From contig JAIOQL010000080.1 in assembly GCA_021413405.1 (NCBI GenBank), forward strand, positions 637-10,756: a stretch of DNA of 10,120 bases. The letters run 5' to 3'. The notes under the pieces are model-generated. The model was not told the DNA's origin. It did no database searches and saw nothing but the letters and a program-made list of their open reading frames with translations. A program made the position numbers and the translations under genes. Source of the stretch: Leptospira sp. Lineage in GTDB: Bacteria; Spirochaetota; Leptospiria; Leptospirales; Leptospiraceae. Below are positions 1 through 6,811 of this stretch, piece after piece. Each line of letters starts with the position of its first letter. The first letter of the stretch is position 1.

Positions 1-959
1 TGAAAATCGCCTTCCAGTTTTTCAAAAACACCGGGCTCCCTGAGAAAGAAAAATTTGTTCACTTCACAGGATCCTATCATGGAGATACGATAGGCGCCAT
101 GTCCATTGGCGGGAAATCTCCGTATAATTCTGTTTTTGAAAATCTTCTTCTTGATTCGCCCGAATTCATATCTCCAAATTGCACCAACTGCCCTCTGCAA
201 AAAAAACCAGAATCCTGTTCCGAAGAATGCCTTGGTGGCCTGGAGATTTACACGGAACAAAATGCCGGAATAATTGCGGCAATCATTCTTGAACCTATAA
301 TCCAGGGCGCAGGCGGGATGATATTTTACAAAAAAGAAGTCCTGGAGAAAATTCGTGCGTTATGCGACAGAAACAATATTCTTCTGATTCTTGACGAAGT
401 TTTTACGGGGTTTGGAAGAACGGGTAAAAATTTTGGGTATGATCATTCAGGAATTAAACCGGACATTATCGCAGTTGCGAAAGGACTGAGTGGCGGTGTC
501 CTCCCGGTCGCGGCGACTCTTGTGAATGAAAGAGTATACGATGCCTTCTATTCTGAGGATCCGACAAAAGCATTTTACCATGGGCACACAATGACAGGGA
601 ATCCTTCCGCCTGCGCAGCGGGTCTGGCGTCAATTGAACTCTATAACAAAGAAGAAAGACTGAAAGATGTCATCAGCCTTGAAACCAAATTGAAAAAAAT
701 GCTGACCCGTCTGCTTTCAAAATTCCCCGGGAAGATTTACGGAACAAGGGTTTTGGGAGCAGTTGCTGCCTTTGAAATTCATTCAGATGAAAAGACCGGG
801 TATATGAATCCTTCAGGGAAATCTATTAAAGAGAAATGCCTGGAAAAGAAAGTGATCGTTCGTCCCCTCGGAAATACAGTATATCTTACACCTCCATATA
901 TTATTACTGATGCTTCCCTCGATAAGATTGAAACTGTTCTGATAAATTCTCTTTCTTGA
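1..959 (+). CDS. bioA: Adenosylmethionine-8-amino-7-oxononanoate aminotransferase (BioA), 5'-truncated by the window
   Basis: PLP-dependent class III aminotransferase that converts 7-keto-8-aminopelargonate to 7,8-diaminopelargonate, using S-adenosylmethionine as amino donor, in cytoplasmic biotin synthesis. The frame is open from base 3, so the gene starts before the window; the Met at 99 is internal. Visible signatures are SYHGDTIGAMS (codons from about 75 on), the cofactor-binding DEVFTGFGRTG, the segment AVAKGLSGG whose Lys (codon 480-482) should form the Schiff base with PLP, and HGHTMTGNP. About 319 residues are present, against about 430 in the full family, so roughly the first quarter is missing. 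A four-Cys cluster (C-x2-C-x8-C-x3-C, codons 180-230) sits in the central insertion. The stop is TGA at 957-959, with bioB 78 bp downstream on the same strand. The family call is very secure; BioA is favoured over other class III aminotransferases by the HGDT motif and the neighbouring bioB. Confidence 0.95.
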   Translation, partial: KIAFQFFKNTGLPEKEKFVHFTGSYHGDTIGAMSIGGKSPYNSVFENLLLDSPEFISPNCTNCPLQKKPESCSEECLGGLEIYTEQNAGIIAAIILEPIIQGAGGMIFYKKEVLEKIRALCDRNNILLILDEVFTGFGRTGKNFGYDHSGIKPDIIAVAKGLSGGVLPVAATLVNERVYDAFYSEDPTKAFYHGHTMTGNPSACAAGLASIELYNKEERLKDVISLETKLKKMLTRLLSKFPGKIYGTRVLGAVAAFEIHSDEKTGYMNPSGKSIKEKCLEKKVIVRPLGNTVYLTPPYIITDASLDKIETVLINSLS

Positions 960-1037
960 AGGTGATCCGAGTTCCTTTCCATAAGATACTCTGCCCTAAA
1001 TTAAGGACTTAAACGGAAATTTTACATTGCAAATAAA

Positions 1038-2129
1038 ATGCCGGTGCAAAGTATTTCAAATAGTATGATCATAAAAGAAAAAAACCATTCCGAATCCAAA
1101 AGTATCATCAACAGAGAAGAGGCTTTGGATATTCTCAATGGGAAGATTCAATTAACTGAAGCTGTTCACCGGGCATATTCCGAAAGAACAAAATATTTTT
1201 CGAATAAAGTTCTGATACATATTCTGGATAATATCAAAAATGGGCATTGCGCGGAAGACTGTGGATATTGTGCTCAAAGGAAAAATTCAAATTCAGGCGT
1301 TCAGGAATATTCACTCAAATCTGAGGATGCAATTTTTCAGGATGCAATCAATGCCAAAAATAATGGAGCCTACCGGTTCTGCATGGTTACTGCCGGAACA
1401 GGGCCAAACGATATTCTTACCGGAAAACTTGCCGGCACAATAGAACGGATAACAAAAGATCTTGGATTAAAGGTATGCCTTTCTGCGGGTCTTCTCGATA
1501 AAGAAAAAGCGAAAACCCTTCGAAATGCAGGGCTTGACCGGTACAATCATAATCTGAATACTTCTGAATCACATTATGATGAGATTTGCTCAACTCATTC
1601 ATACAAAGACCGGCTGAACACCCTCGAAGCCGTGAGCAACGCAGGCATCGGAATGTGCAGCGGTATCATTATAGGCATGGGTGAAACGATAGACGACATC
1701 GTTGAAGTTGCCTTCGAGCTGAAACGGCTTAACGTAATATCAATACCGATAAACTTTTTCATTCCAGTTTCGGGACATGCGATAAAAAATCCCGGAAAAC
1801 TCACTCCTGAATTCTGCCTGCGTATCCTTTGTATGTTCAGACTCGTAAATCCCGATTCCGAGATAAGAATTGGTGCCGGACGGGAGGGTCATCTCCGCAG
1901 TCTTCAATCGATGGCGCTTTTTCCTGCGAATTCGCTTTTTGCTTCAGGCTACCTGAATGTAAAAGGAAGCGATGTGGAACAGACGATTTCTCTCATCCGG
2001 GATGCCGGATTCGAACCGGAATTTTCCGGAGATTTTAAAATGTCCGGAGAGATACCCGAAAATTTTCTATACGAGAATAAAAATTTCCCTGATCTTTATA
2101 AATTCAAAAAGGAAATTAGCCCACAATAA
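1038..2129 (+). CDS. bioB: Biotin synthase (radical SAM enzyme BioB)
   Basis: Inserts sulfur into dethiobiotin, the last step of biotin synthesis. The radical-SAM motif is C71-AED-C75-GY-C78, which binds the [4Fe-4S] cluster. Three further Cys at the expected second-cluster positions are present: C115 (RFCMV), C147 (KVCLS) and C207 (GMCSG). Also visible are YNHNLNTS (usually HNLDTS, so Asp to Asn), GMGE, and the late IRIGAGRE segment with the Arg expected at the [2Fe-2S] site. Length is 363 residues, slightly long for the family because of an N-terminal extension of about 15-20 residues. The ATG at 1038 has no clear Shine-Dalgarno sequence; the in-frame ATG at 1065 is an alternative start, also without one. 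It follows bioA by 78 bp and is probably co-transcribed with it. No bioF or bioD is seen in this window. Confidence 0.96.
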   Translation: MPVQSISNSMIIKEKNHSESKSIINREEALDILNGKIQLTEAVHRAYSERTKYFSNKVLIHILDNIKNGHCAEDCGYCAQRKNSNSGVQEYSLKSEDAIFQDAINAKNNGAYRFCMVTAGTGPNDILTGKLAGTIERITKDLGLKVCLSAGLLDKEKAKTLRNAGLDRYNHNLNTSESHYDEICSTHSYKDRLNTLEAVSNAGIGMCSGIIIGMGETIDDIVEVAFELKRLNVISIPINFFIPVSGHAIKNPGKLTPEFCLRILCMFRLVNPDSEIRIGAGREGHLRSLQSMALFPANSLFASGYLNVKGSDVEQTISLIRDAGFEPEFSGDFKMSGEIPENFLYENKNFPDLYKFKKEISPQ

Positions 2130-2603
2130 TTTGAATTCCTCTTGTGGAAAGCCTTTGTATGAAAATATTCTAAATACCTCAATAATGATCGCAGCGGGAA
2201 TGGAAATAGCCATCCCCGGAATTCTTAAGATAGGTTTTCCTTCCGGAATCGAAGAGTAAACAAAAACAAACAGAAGATAAGAAAGACAGCTCTTTCCAAA
2301 TTTACTACAGTCTAATGATAAAACCCTGCGGGTCTTATGGGTATTCTCTGGGATTTAGCCGGTTCTTAAGATCTGAAAGCTTCACAAAAAACAAAAAAAA
2401 GACTCAACCGCTGTAAGATTTTGAAATGATTAAAGTCCAATGTAATTGAAGTGTTGTAAACCGGTTCCTGACAAATTTTTTTTGCCTCGGTGCAATGAGG
2501 CTATTTATCCGATTCAGGGGAAAAAGAAATTTTAGAAGAGATTGAAAGGTTACGGATATAAAAAATCCTGACTAAATAGGGCTGCTTTAGGAGAATTTCT
2601 CAA
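2130..2603. other. 474-bp intergenic region without a convincing gene; two weak hairpins
   Basis: No open frame here has a start, ribosome binding site and family-like composition. An open frame running past the bioB stop to 2259 is a shadow of bioB with an unconvincing tail. Hairpin 1 spans 2318-2338, a 4-bp ACCC/GGGT stem with loop TGC, extended by four A-T pairs across one mismatch. Hairpin 2 spans 2484-2501, GCCTC/GAGGC with an 8-base loop, preceded by a run of eight T. Neither is followed by a T-run on the plus strand, so neither is a standard intrinsic terminator for bioB. The region must hold the end of the bioB transcript and probably a promoter for the gene at 2604. A TATAAA at about 2557 is a possible -10, but no matching -35 is seen. 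Confidence 0.5.
2589..2593 (+). promoter_or_regulatory. Strong ribosome binding site for the 61-residue gene
   Basis: AGGAG lies 10 bases before the ATG at 2604. It is the clearest Shine-Dalgarno sequence in the window. It is the main reason to accept the small gene as real, since most other starts here have weak or no such sites. Confidence 0.7.
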
Positions 2604-2789
2604 ATGAAATACAGAATCGAAACCAACAAGCTTAAAAACGGTTACACCGAAGCAAAGCTCATTGATACCGGGACAAACAACCCGATTGAATTCAGAATTT
2701 GTGATACTGACGAATATGTTCAGTCACAAATTGCTGACTGGCAAAAACGTTTTCGCATGACCGAACCAACAGAAGAGAGACCAAAATAA
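2604..2789 (+). CDS. Small conserved-looking protein of unknown function, 61 residues
   Basis: I do not recognise this family. The protein is soluble and mixed in charge, with no signal peptide, no membrane segment and no Cys pair. The N-terminal two thirds looks like short beta strands (YRIETNKL, EAKLIDTG, IEFRICD). The last third looks like one amphipathic helix (YVQSQIADWQKRF) with a charged tail. The start is supported by AGGAG 10 bases upstream. The stop is TAA at 2787-2789. The next gene, a lipoprotein, begins 11-35 bp later depending on its start, so co-transcription is likely. A role cannot be inferred; a spurious ORF remains possible, but the ribosome binding site and even amino acid composition argue for a real gene. 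Confidence 0.6.
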   Translation: MKYRIETNKLKNGYTEAKLIDTGTNNPIEFRICDTDEYVQSQIADWQKRFRMTEPTEERPK

Positions 2790-2824
2790 TATTTCCATTC
2801 TTGCATCGCCGGAATTCCAGCCCG

Positions 2825-3610
2825 GTGAATTTTATTTCAATCACATTTAATCAAAAAAATCTTAACTTTCTTATTTCCGGTATTCTGATAATTGTCTTTA
2901 CCAATTGCAAAACATTCGGGAAGAAATCAGAACCTCATGATTATTTTTCAGAGGATCATTCCTGCCTGACTGAAAAGGGACAAAAAAACCAGGTAGAATT
3001 TCAAAAAAATTATGAGCTTTATTTCAGGATCCGGGCAAAATACAATGAAGAAAATCTGAAAATCAAAAGAGCAGACATAGTCTTCGCCGGGAACAGCATT
3101 GCAATGCTGTTCGCCGATCACCTTGTAAAAAAAGAGATCTCCCCGAATCTGAATTATGCGAACCGGGGAATTGGAGGAGACATGACCGATCTCCTGCTCG
3201 AAAGATTAGAAGAAAACGTCCTGGCACTTTCTCCAAAAATAATTGTAATTGATATCGGTGGACTCGATCTTTTTTTTGGAAAATGCCTTTCCTATGTCGA
3301 AAATAATTATGTCCGGATAATCGAAAAAGTTCACCAAAAACAGCCTGGAGCAAAAATAATTTTCTTTTCAGTACCACCGACACAGATCCCACTCCTGAAT
3401 CAGATTACTCCACTCCTGAATACTTTCATAAGCCATCTTCCTGAAAAATATAAAAACGTTTACTTCCTTGATGTCTGGCCGGATATGAGGGAGAAAGATT
3501 TCCCTTCGATCAGAAAAGAATTCACCATTCCCAAAGACAGCATCCATTTCAATGAAAAAGGATATGAGGTTTGGGGAAAACTCCTGAAACCGATCCTGCT
3601 CAATCCCTGA
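2825..3610 (+). CDS. Probable SGNH/GDSL-type hydrolase lipoprotein with altered block III
   Basis: Predicted envelope lipoprotein. A hydrophobic stretch (NFLISGILIIVFTNC) ends in a Cys at residue 28. The lipobox is non-classical, with Asn at -1, which is common in spirochaetes. The remaining chain matches the SGNH hydrolase fold. Block I is VFAGNSI, with the presumed nucleophile Ser91 and Asn in place of the usual Asp. Block II is NRGIGGD, with the oxyanion-hole Gly. Block III is IDIGGLDL, where the usual GxND Asn is Leu147. Block V is DSIHFNEKGY, with Asp238 and His241 in the D-x-x-H spacing. Three of the four name-giving residues are present, so activity is uncertain. The substrate is unknown; relatives act on acyl or acetyl esters, including of lipids and polysaccharides. 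The GTG start at 2825 is preferred; an in-frame TTG at 2801 adds 8 residues, and neither has a clear ribosome binding site. It lies 2 bp upstream of serB. Confidence 0.8.
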   Translation: MNFISITFNQKNLNFLISGILIIVFTNCKTFGKKSEPHDYFSEDHSCLTEKGQKNQVEFQKNYELYFRIRAKYNEENLKIKRADIVFAGNSIAMLFADHLVKKEISPNLNYANRGIGGDMTDLLLERLEENVLALSPKIIVIDIGGLDLFFGKCLSYVENNYVRIIEKVHQKQPGAKIIFFSVPPTQIPLLNQITPLLNTFISHLPEKYKNVYFLDVWPDMREKDFPSIRKEFTIPKDSIHFNEKGYEVWGKLLKPILLNP

Positions 3611-3612
3611 AA

Positions 3613-4476
3613 ATGTTCCTTCTTTTTCTTTCACCAGAAAATTCCCCTGATCTATTTCATTCTATACTTTCCGGATTTGACATAAAGTTTCAGGATTATT
3701 CAAAAAAATCAGATTTCGGAATCTATGGTTTCTATTACCGGATATATGAATCTATTCCCAGGGAAAAAGTAATTCTTATCCGTGAAAAAGCTGCAGCAAG
3801 TAAGAGTGATTTTCTTTTTTTAGATCATTTATTGGATAGAGAGAAAGCCTCTCTTTTTGTTTTTGATATGGATTCGACACTGATCAAGGAAGAGGTGATA
3901 GACGAACTGGCCAGAGCAAATGGGGTTTATGAACAGGTAGCGAACGTAACAAGGGAAGCTATGGAAGGAAATCTTGATTTCAACACCGCGCTGCGTAAAC
4001 GCGTTAATTATCTGAGTGGTTTACCAGAAAATAGTTTCGAAGAATTGTATTCACAGATTTGTCTGAACGATGGAGTTACTGAAGTTCTAAAATCGTTAAG
4101 CGAGAAAGGCATTAAAACTGCAGTTTTTAGTGGCGGTTTTTTACCCGTTGTATCCCGATTTGCAAAAGATCACAAAATAAATTTTTTTGAAGCAAATACT
4201 CTCGAAGTCAAAAACGGGAGAATTACCGGTATTATCCTGAGTGAAATAGTGAATAAAGAGAAAAAAAAACAGCTATTGGTCAAATACAGAGACAGCGAAG
4301 AAATTTCGCCTTTGCAGACAGTCGCAGTTGGAGATGGAGCAAATGATTTCCTTATGATCGGGGAAGCAGGGATTGGAATTGGAGTTCACGCTAAAGAAGG
4401 ATTAAAAAGCAGGATACTCAACTGGATAGATTTTTCCCCCATGACAGCATTGCTATTTTTCTTTGATCCCGAGTGA
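3613..4476 (+). CDS. serB: Phosphoserine phosphatase (SerB)
   Basis: HAD-superfamily phosphatase that releases L-serine from O-phosphoserine, the last step of the phosphorylated serine pathway. All HAD motifs are present. Motif I is FDMDST, with the nucleophile Asp85 and the acid Asp87. Motif II is FSGGF, with Ser173. The motif III Lys is in the run around 216-219. Motif IV is GDGAND at 240-245. The cap-region signature EEVIDELA and the following helical segment (TREAMEGNLDF) are typical of SerB. The protein is 287 residues with an N-terminal region of about 80 residues before motif I, similar in layout to the E. coli enzyme. The ATG at 3613 is chosen because it lies 2 bp after the upstream stop, implying translational coupling. 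An in-frame TTG at 3571 would overlap that gene. The C-terminus ends in a Phe-rich LLFFFDPE. Confidence 0.93.
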   Translation: MFLLFLSPENSPDLFHSILSGFDIKFQDYSKKSDFGIYGFYYRIYESIPREKVILIREKAAASKSDFLFLDHLLDREKASLFVFDMDSTLIKEEVIDELARANGVYEQVANVTREAMEGNLDFNTALRKRVNYLSGLPENSFEELYSQICLNDGVTEVLKSLSEKGIKTAVFSGGFLPVVSRFAKDHKINFFEANTLEVKNGRITGIILSEIVNKEKKKQLLVKYRDSEEISPLQTVAVGDGANDFLMIGEAGIGIGVHAKEGLKSRILNWIDFSPMTALLFFFDPE

Positions 4477-4485
4477 ATGCAATAA

Positions 4486-4504
4486 TTCCCCGAAAAATCG
4501 GGAA
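4486..4504. terminator. Hairpin between convergent serB and the DUF1564-type gene, possible terminator
   Basis: The arms TTCCCCGA and TCGGGAA pair over 7 bp, with one bulged C and an AAAA loop, 10 bp after the serB stop. There is no T-run after it on the plus strand. On the minus strand it is followed by ATTATT. It may slow or stop transcription from one or both sides, but it lacks the U-tract of a textbook terminator. Confidence 0.35.
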
Positions 4505-4590
4505 GCAGTAAAGAAATCTTATTACTGACGGATTCTATAATATATTTTCCGAGGAACTTGAACAGGAATTCGAAGCCGCACAAGATTGCG

Positions 4591-4995
4591 CTATGAAAAT
4601 TCTGATATGGTTGGGGGAACTCCACGATTATAAAATTTTTCCGCGAGCAACTCACTCCATCCCGCAATATCCAAAACCAAAAGTAATGTAAATAACCCGA
4701 TCTTTGAAAAACCCAAATAATCCGACAAAACATCAAACTGAACCCAATCGGGACTATGTGGTCTAAAATTCTTTTTCACAGTATCCCTTTTGCCCAAAGC
4801 CCCGGACGTTATCAATTGATTATACCTTCTAATCAAAAAATGGAAATGAATTTCCCGCCTCCCATTCTTTGTTCGTTCTTCGAAATCTGCCAAAAAGTCG
4901 TCCTGGAACAAGAAGCGATGACTATGTTCGTGACTTTTCAACAGGATATACCGGCATATTTTCCTTCTTACCGTAGTTATTGACCTTTTATTCAC
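4591..4995 (-). CDS. DUF1564-type protein of unknown function (Leptospira-restricted family)
   Basis: A 134-residue basic, soluble protein. The C-terminal core (about 77-128) reads NFRPHSPDWVQF, then LSDYLGFSKIGLF, then LLLVLDIAGW, and ends in GVPP. This matches my memory of DUF1564 (Pfam PF07600), a paralogous family in Leptospira. The upstream part also fits that pattern: HFHFLIRRYNQLITSG (about 50-65), an Arg-rich helix before a short linker. The LGxSK…LF element looks like a helix-turn-helix-like helical pair, which is only an inference. The function of the family is unknown to me. The start is GTG at 4995, with no in-frame ATG and only a weak ribosome binding site; an extended -10 lies just upstream. 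The gene stands alone, converging on serB and 139 bp downstream of mutS on the same strand. Overlapping plus-strand frames are shadows. Confidence 0.65.
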   Translation of the reverse strand: MNKRSITTVRRKICRYILLKSHEHSHRFLFQDDFLADFEERTKNGRREIHFHFLIRRYNQLITSGALGKRDTVKKNFRPHSPDWVQFDVLSDYLGFSKIGLFTLLLVLDIAGWSELLAEKFYNRGVPPTISEFS

Positions 4996-5017
4996 TTTCC
5001 AGAACCAAACATCTCTC

Positions 5018-5026
5018 TTTATATCA
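5018..5026 (-). promoter_or_regulatory. Extended -10 promoter candidate for the DUF1564-type gene
   Basis: Read on the minus strand this is TGATATAAA, a TG-n-TATAAA extended -10 element. It is placed to start transcription near 5011, about 16 bases before the GTG at 4995. No good -35 is visible upstream, which extended -10 promoters can tolerate. It sits in a very AT-rich 139-bp gap after mutS. Confidence 0.35.
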
Positions 5027-5134
5027 GGTAAAAAAAGTTTACTTCGGACTATGTTTTTGGGAACTTTTTTTAATTTTTTTTAAAAACCAGAGAATTACTG
5101 AGCCTCCGGATCAAAGAAACAAAACGGGATGCCC

Positions 5135-6754
5135 CTACCTCTCTACCAGAGTCTTCAACTCCTCCAGGATCTTCAGCGCTTCCAGCGGAGTTGTATTTTC
5201 TACGTTAAGCGACTTTAGTCTCGATTCAATCTCCGCAATTGATTTCGGAATCATTTTATCCTCGAATGCAAAAAGAAAACTCTCTTCCTCTTTCCGGATT
5301 TTTATTTCTTTTTTACGTGATTCCAATCCGGACAAAATCTCCTTGGCTCTTTCGGTGACCTCGATTGGCACACCTGCAATTTTTGCAACATAGATCCCGA
5401 AAGATTTTTTTGCTCTCCCCTTTTTTACTTTTTTGAGAAATATCACTTCACCTTCTTTCTCAAAAGTGTCCATATAGAGATTGAAAATCCCATTTTCTTT
5501 CTCAAGTTCAGTGAGTTCATGGTAATGGGTTGCAAACAATGTTTTCGTTTTTTTGGAACTACCAAGAGGCCTATTCAGATATTCAAGAATTGCCCAGGCA
5601 AGACTCAGCCCGTCATAGGTCGAAGTTCCTCTCCCGACTTCATCAAAAATGATCAGACTATCCTCTGTTCTGTTTTGAAGAATTTGTGCCGTTTCCCGCA
5701 TCTCCACATAAAATGTAGATTCTCCCGTTGTCAGATTATCAGCAGATCCGATCCGCGTGAATACCTGGTCGGCAATTGACAGATTGCCTGACTTTGCGGG
5801 AATATAGGAACCCATTTGGAAAAGTATCTGGGAAAGTGCAACCTGTCTCATGAATGTAGATTTTCCGGCCATGTTCGGACCGGTTATCACTGCAATCGCA
5901 GAATCCTCCCGATCCAGCTCCATGCTATTTGAAATAAATTTATCACCGATCGGGAGAAATTTTTCAACGACAGGGTGACGGGAATCGGTAAGAAAAAGAT
6001 TTCCTTCCTGATTTATTTCCGGACATGTCCAGTCATATTCCTCTTTGCAGAAATGAAGATTGAGAATATAATCCAGTTCTCCAATTTCAGTTGAAAGAGA
6101 GAGGAGTGATTCAAAATATCCGAGCACAGTCCGGAGCATATTTTCGAATTCTTCTTTTTCGATCTCCTGTATAACTGAATCCGCCTCGAGGATACTTCTT
6201 TCAATTTCTTCGAGTTCCGGAAAAGTAAATCTCTCCGTTGTGACCAAAGTCTGTTTTTTGAAATAGTTTTTCGGTACAGATTCCGCCTGTGCACGCGATA
6301 ATTCCAGGTAATATCCGACAACCTTGTTATAACGGATTTTAAGTGTTCCAAGCCCTGTACTTTTCTTTTCTTTTTCCTCAAGCTCAAGGATCCAATCCCT
6401 TCCTTTGTTCTTGGCTTCGCGGGCTTTATCCAGTCTTGCACTGAAACCAGATTTCAGAAAATCGCCGTTCCCAAGTATTACGGGAAGCTCACCGTCTGAG
6501 ATCCTCGATTCGATATATTCTTTCAGTCTCGTTAGCTCAGGCAACGGTACAGAAAAACCGAAGTCGATCTCCTGGAGTCTCTTTTCGAGAAGAAACCCGG
6601 TCAGGATGCAATTCTGGATGGCTCTGAAATCCCGCGGATATGCCTTTCCACCCTTAAAACGGGAGAGTATCCTTTCGAGGTCTGCTGTCTCATTCAATAC
6701 ATTCCTCACATCGATCCGGAATTTTTTCTGGATATCAAATTTCCGGATTTTCAA
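5135..6754 (-). CDS. mutS: DNA mismatch repair protein MutS, C-terminal part (lever, clamp and ATPase domains), out of frame with the N-terminal part
   Basis: The C-terminal two thirds of MutS, 539 residues from a TTG that is only the first possible start in this frame; the frame itself is open back to 6811. It begins in the lever domain: ADLERILSRF is the conserved helix and KAYPRDF follows it. The clamp and connecting helices come next (RYNKVVGYYLE, TTERFTFPELEE). The ABC-type ATPase is intact: Walker A GPNMAGKST at about 292-300, the TGESTF segment, Walker B and D-loop DEVGRGTST at 371-379, and the switch ATHYHEL at 408-414. The C-terminal dimerisation helices end in the usual TPLEALKILEELK. 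Nothing is missing after the break. No ribosome binding site precedes the TTG, so independent translation looks unlikely. MutS binds mismatched DNA and recruits MutL; this part alone would lack mismatch recognition. Confidence 0.9.
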   Translation of the reverse strand: MKIRKFDIQKKFRIDVRNVLNETADLERILSRFKGGKAYPRDFRAIQNCILTGFLLEKRLQEIDFGFSVPLPELTRLKEYIESRISDGELPVILGNGDFLKSGFSARLDKAREAKNKGRDWILELEEKEKKSTGLGTLKIRYNKVVGYYLELSRAQAESVPKNYFKKQTLVTTERFTFPELEEIERSILEADSVIQEIEKEEFENMLRTVLGYFESLLSLSTEIGELDYILNLHFCKEEYDWTCPEINQEGNLFLTDSRHPVVEKFLPIGDKFISNSMELDREDSAIAVITGPNMAGKSTFMRQVALSQILFQMGSYIPAKSGNLSIADQVFTRIGSADNLTTGESTFYVEMRETAQILQNRTEDSLIIFDEVGRGTSTYDGLSLAWAILEYLNRPLGSSKKTKTLFATHYHELTELEKENGIFNLYMDTFEKEGEVIFLKKVKKGRAKKSFGIYVAKIAGVPIEVTERAKEILSGLESRKKEIKIRKEEESFLFAFEDKMIPKSIAEIESRLKSLNVENTTPLEALKILEELKTLVER

Positions 6755-6768
6755 CCAGGTTTCCCTGA

Positions 6769-6811
6769 TTACTTTTTCACTTCTAAAAAAAGTGTGTGGG
6801 AACTTTCGCTT
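6769..6811 (-). other. mutS reading-frame break: 43-bp zone where both frames are open
   Basis: The upstream mutS frame stops at 6769-6771. The downstream frame is closed by a TAG at 6812-6814, so any frame change must lie in this zone. On the coding strand one added base (or loss of two) would join the frames. The zone holds two homopolymers, seven T (plus-strand A at 6785-6791) and five A (plus-strand T at 6773-6777), both slippage-prone. The joined product still lacks the near-invariant lever motif T.T.MG.R.L and is about 20 residues short here. A single slipped base therefore does not fully restore the family sequence. Confidence 0.7.

Noticed and set aside
1972..2259. 95-codon plus-strand frame running out of bioB into the gap
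   Set aside because: Most of it is an alternate frame of bioB, and the 40-residue tail has no start, ribosome binding site or recognisable family.
2484..2501. GCCTC/GAGGC hairpin as an intrinsic terminator
   Set aside because: The T-run precedes the hairpin on the plus strand, and A bases follow it on the minus strand, so it does not work as a terminator in either direction.
3389..3421. 12-bp direct repeat CCACTCCTGAAT with a 21-bp period in the SGNH lipoprotein gene
   Set aside because: It encodes PLLN twice inside a normal helical stretch. It is too short to call a duplication event with confidence.
4990..5134. AT-rich gap with long T and A runs as an origin or attachment site
   Set aside because: No repeats, DnaA boxes, tRNA end or integrase are nearby. 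It is best read as a promoter region.
4756..5393. Plus-strand open frames of 75 and 137 residues
   Set aside because: They lie antisense to the DUF1564-type gene and the mutS 3' end, have no good ribosome binding sites and show the biased composition of shadow frames.
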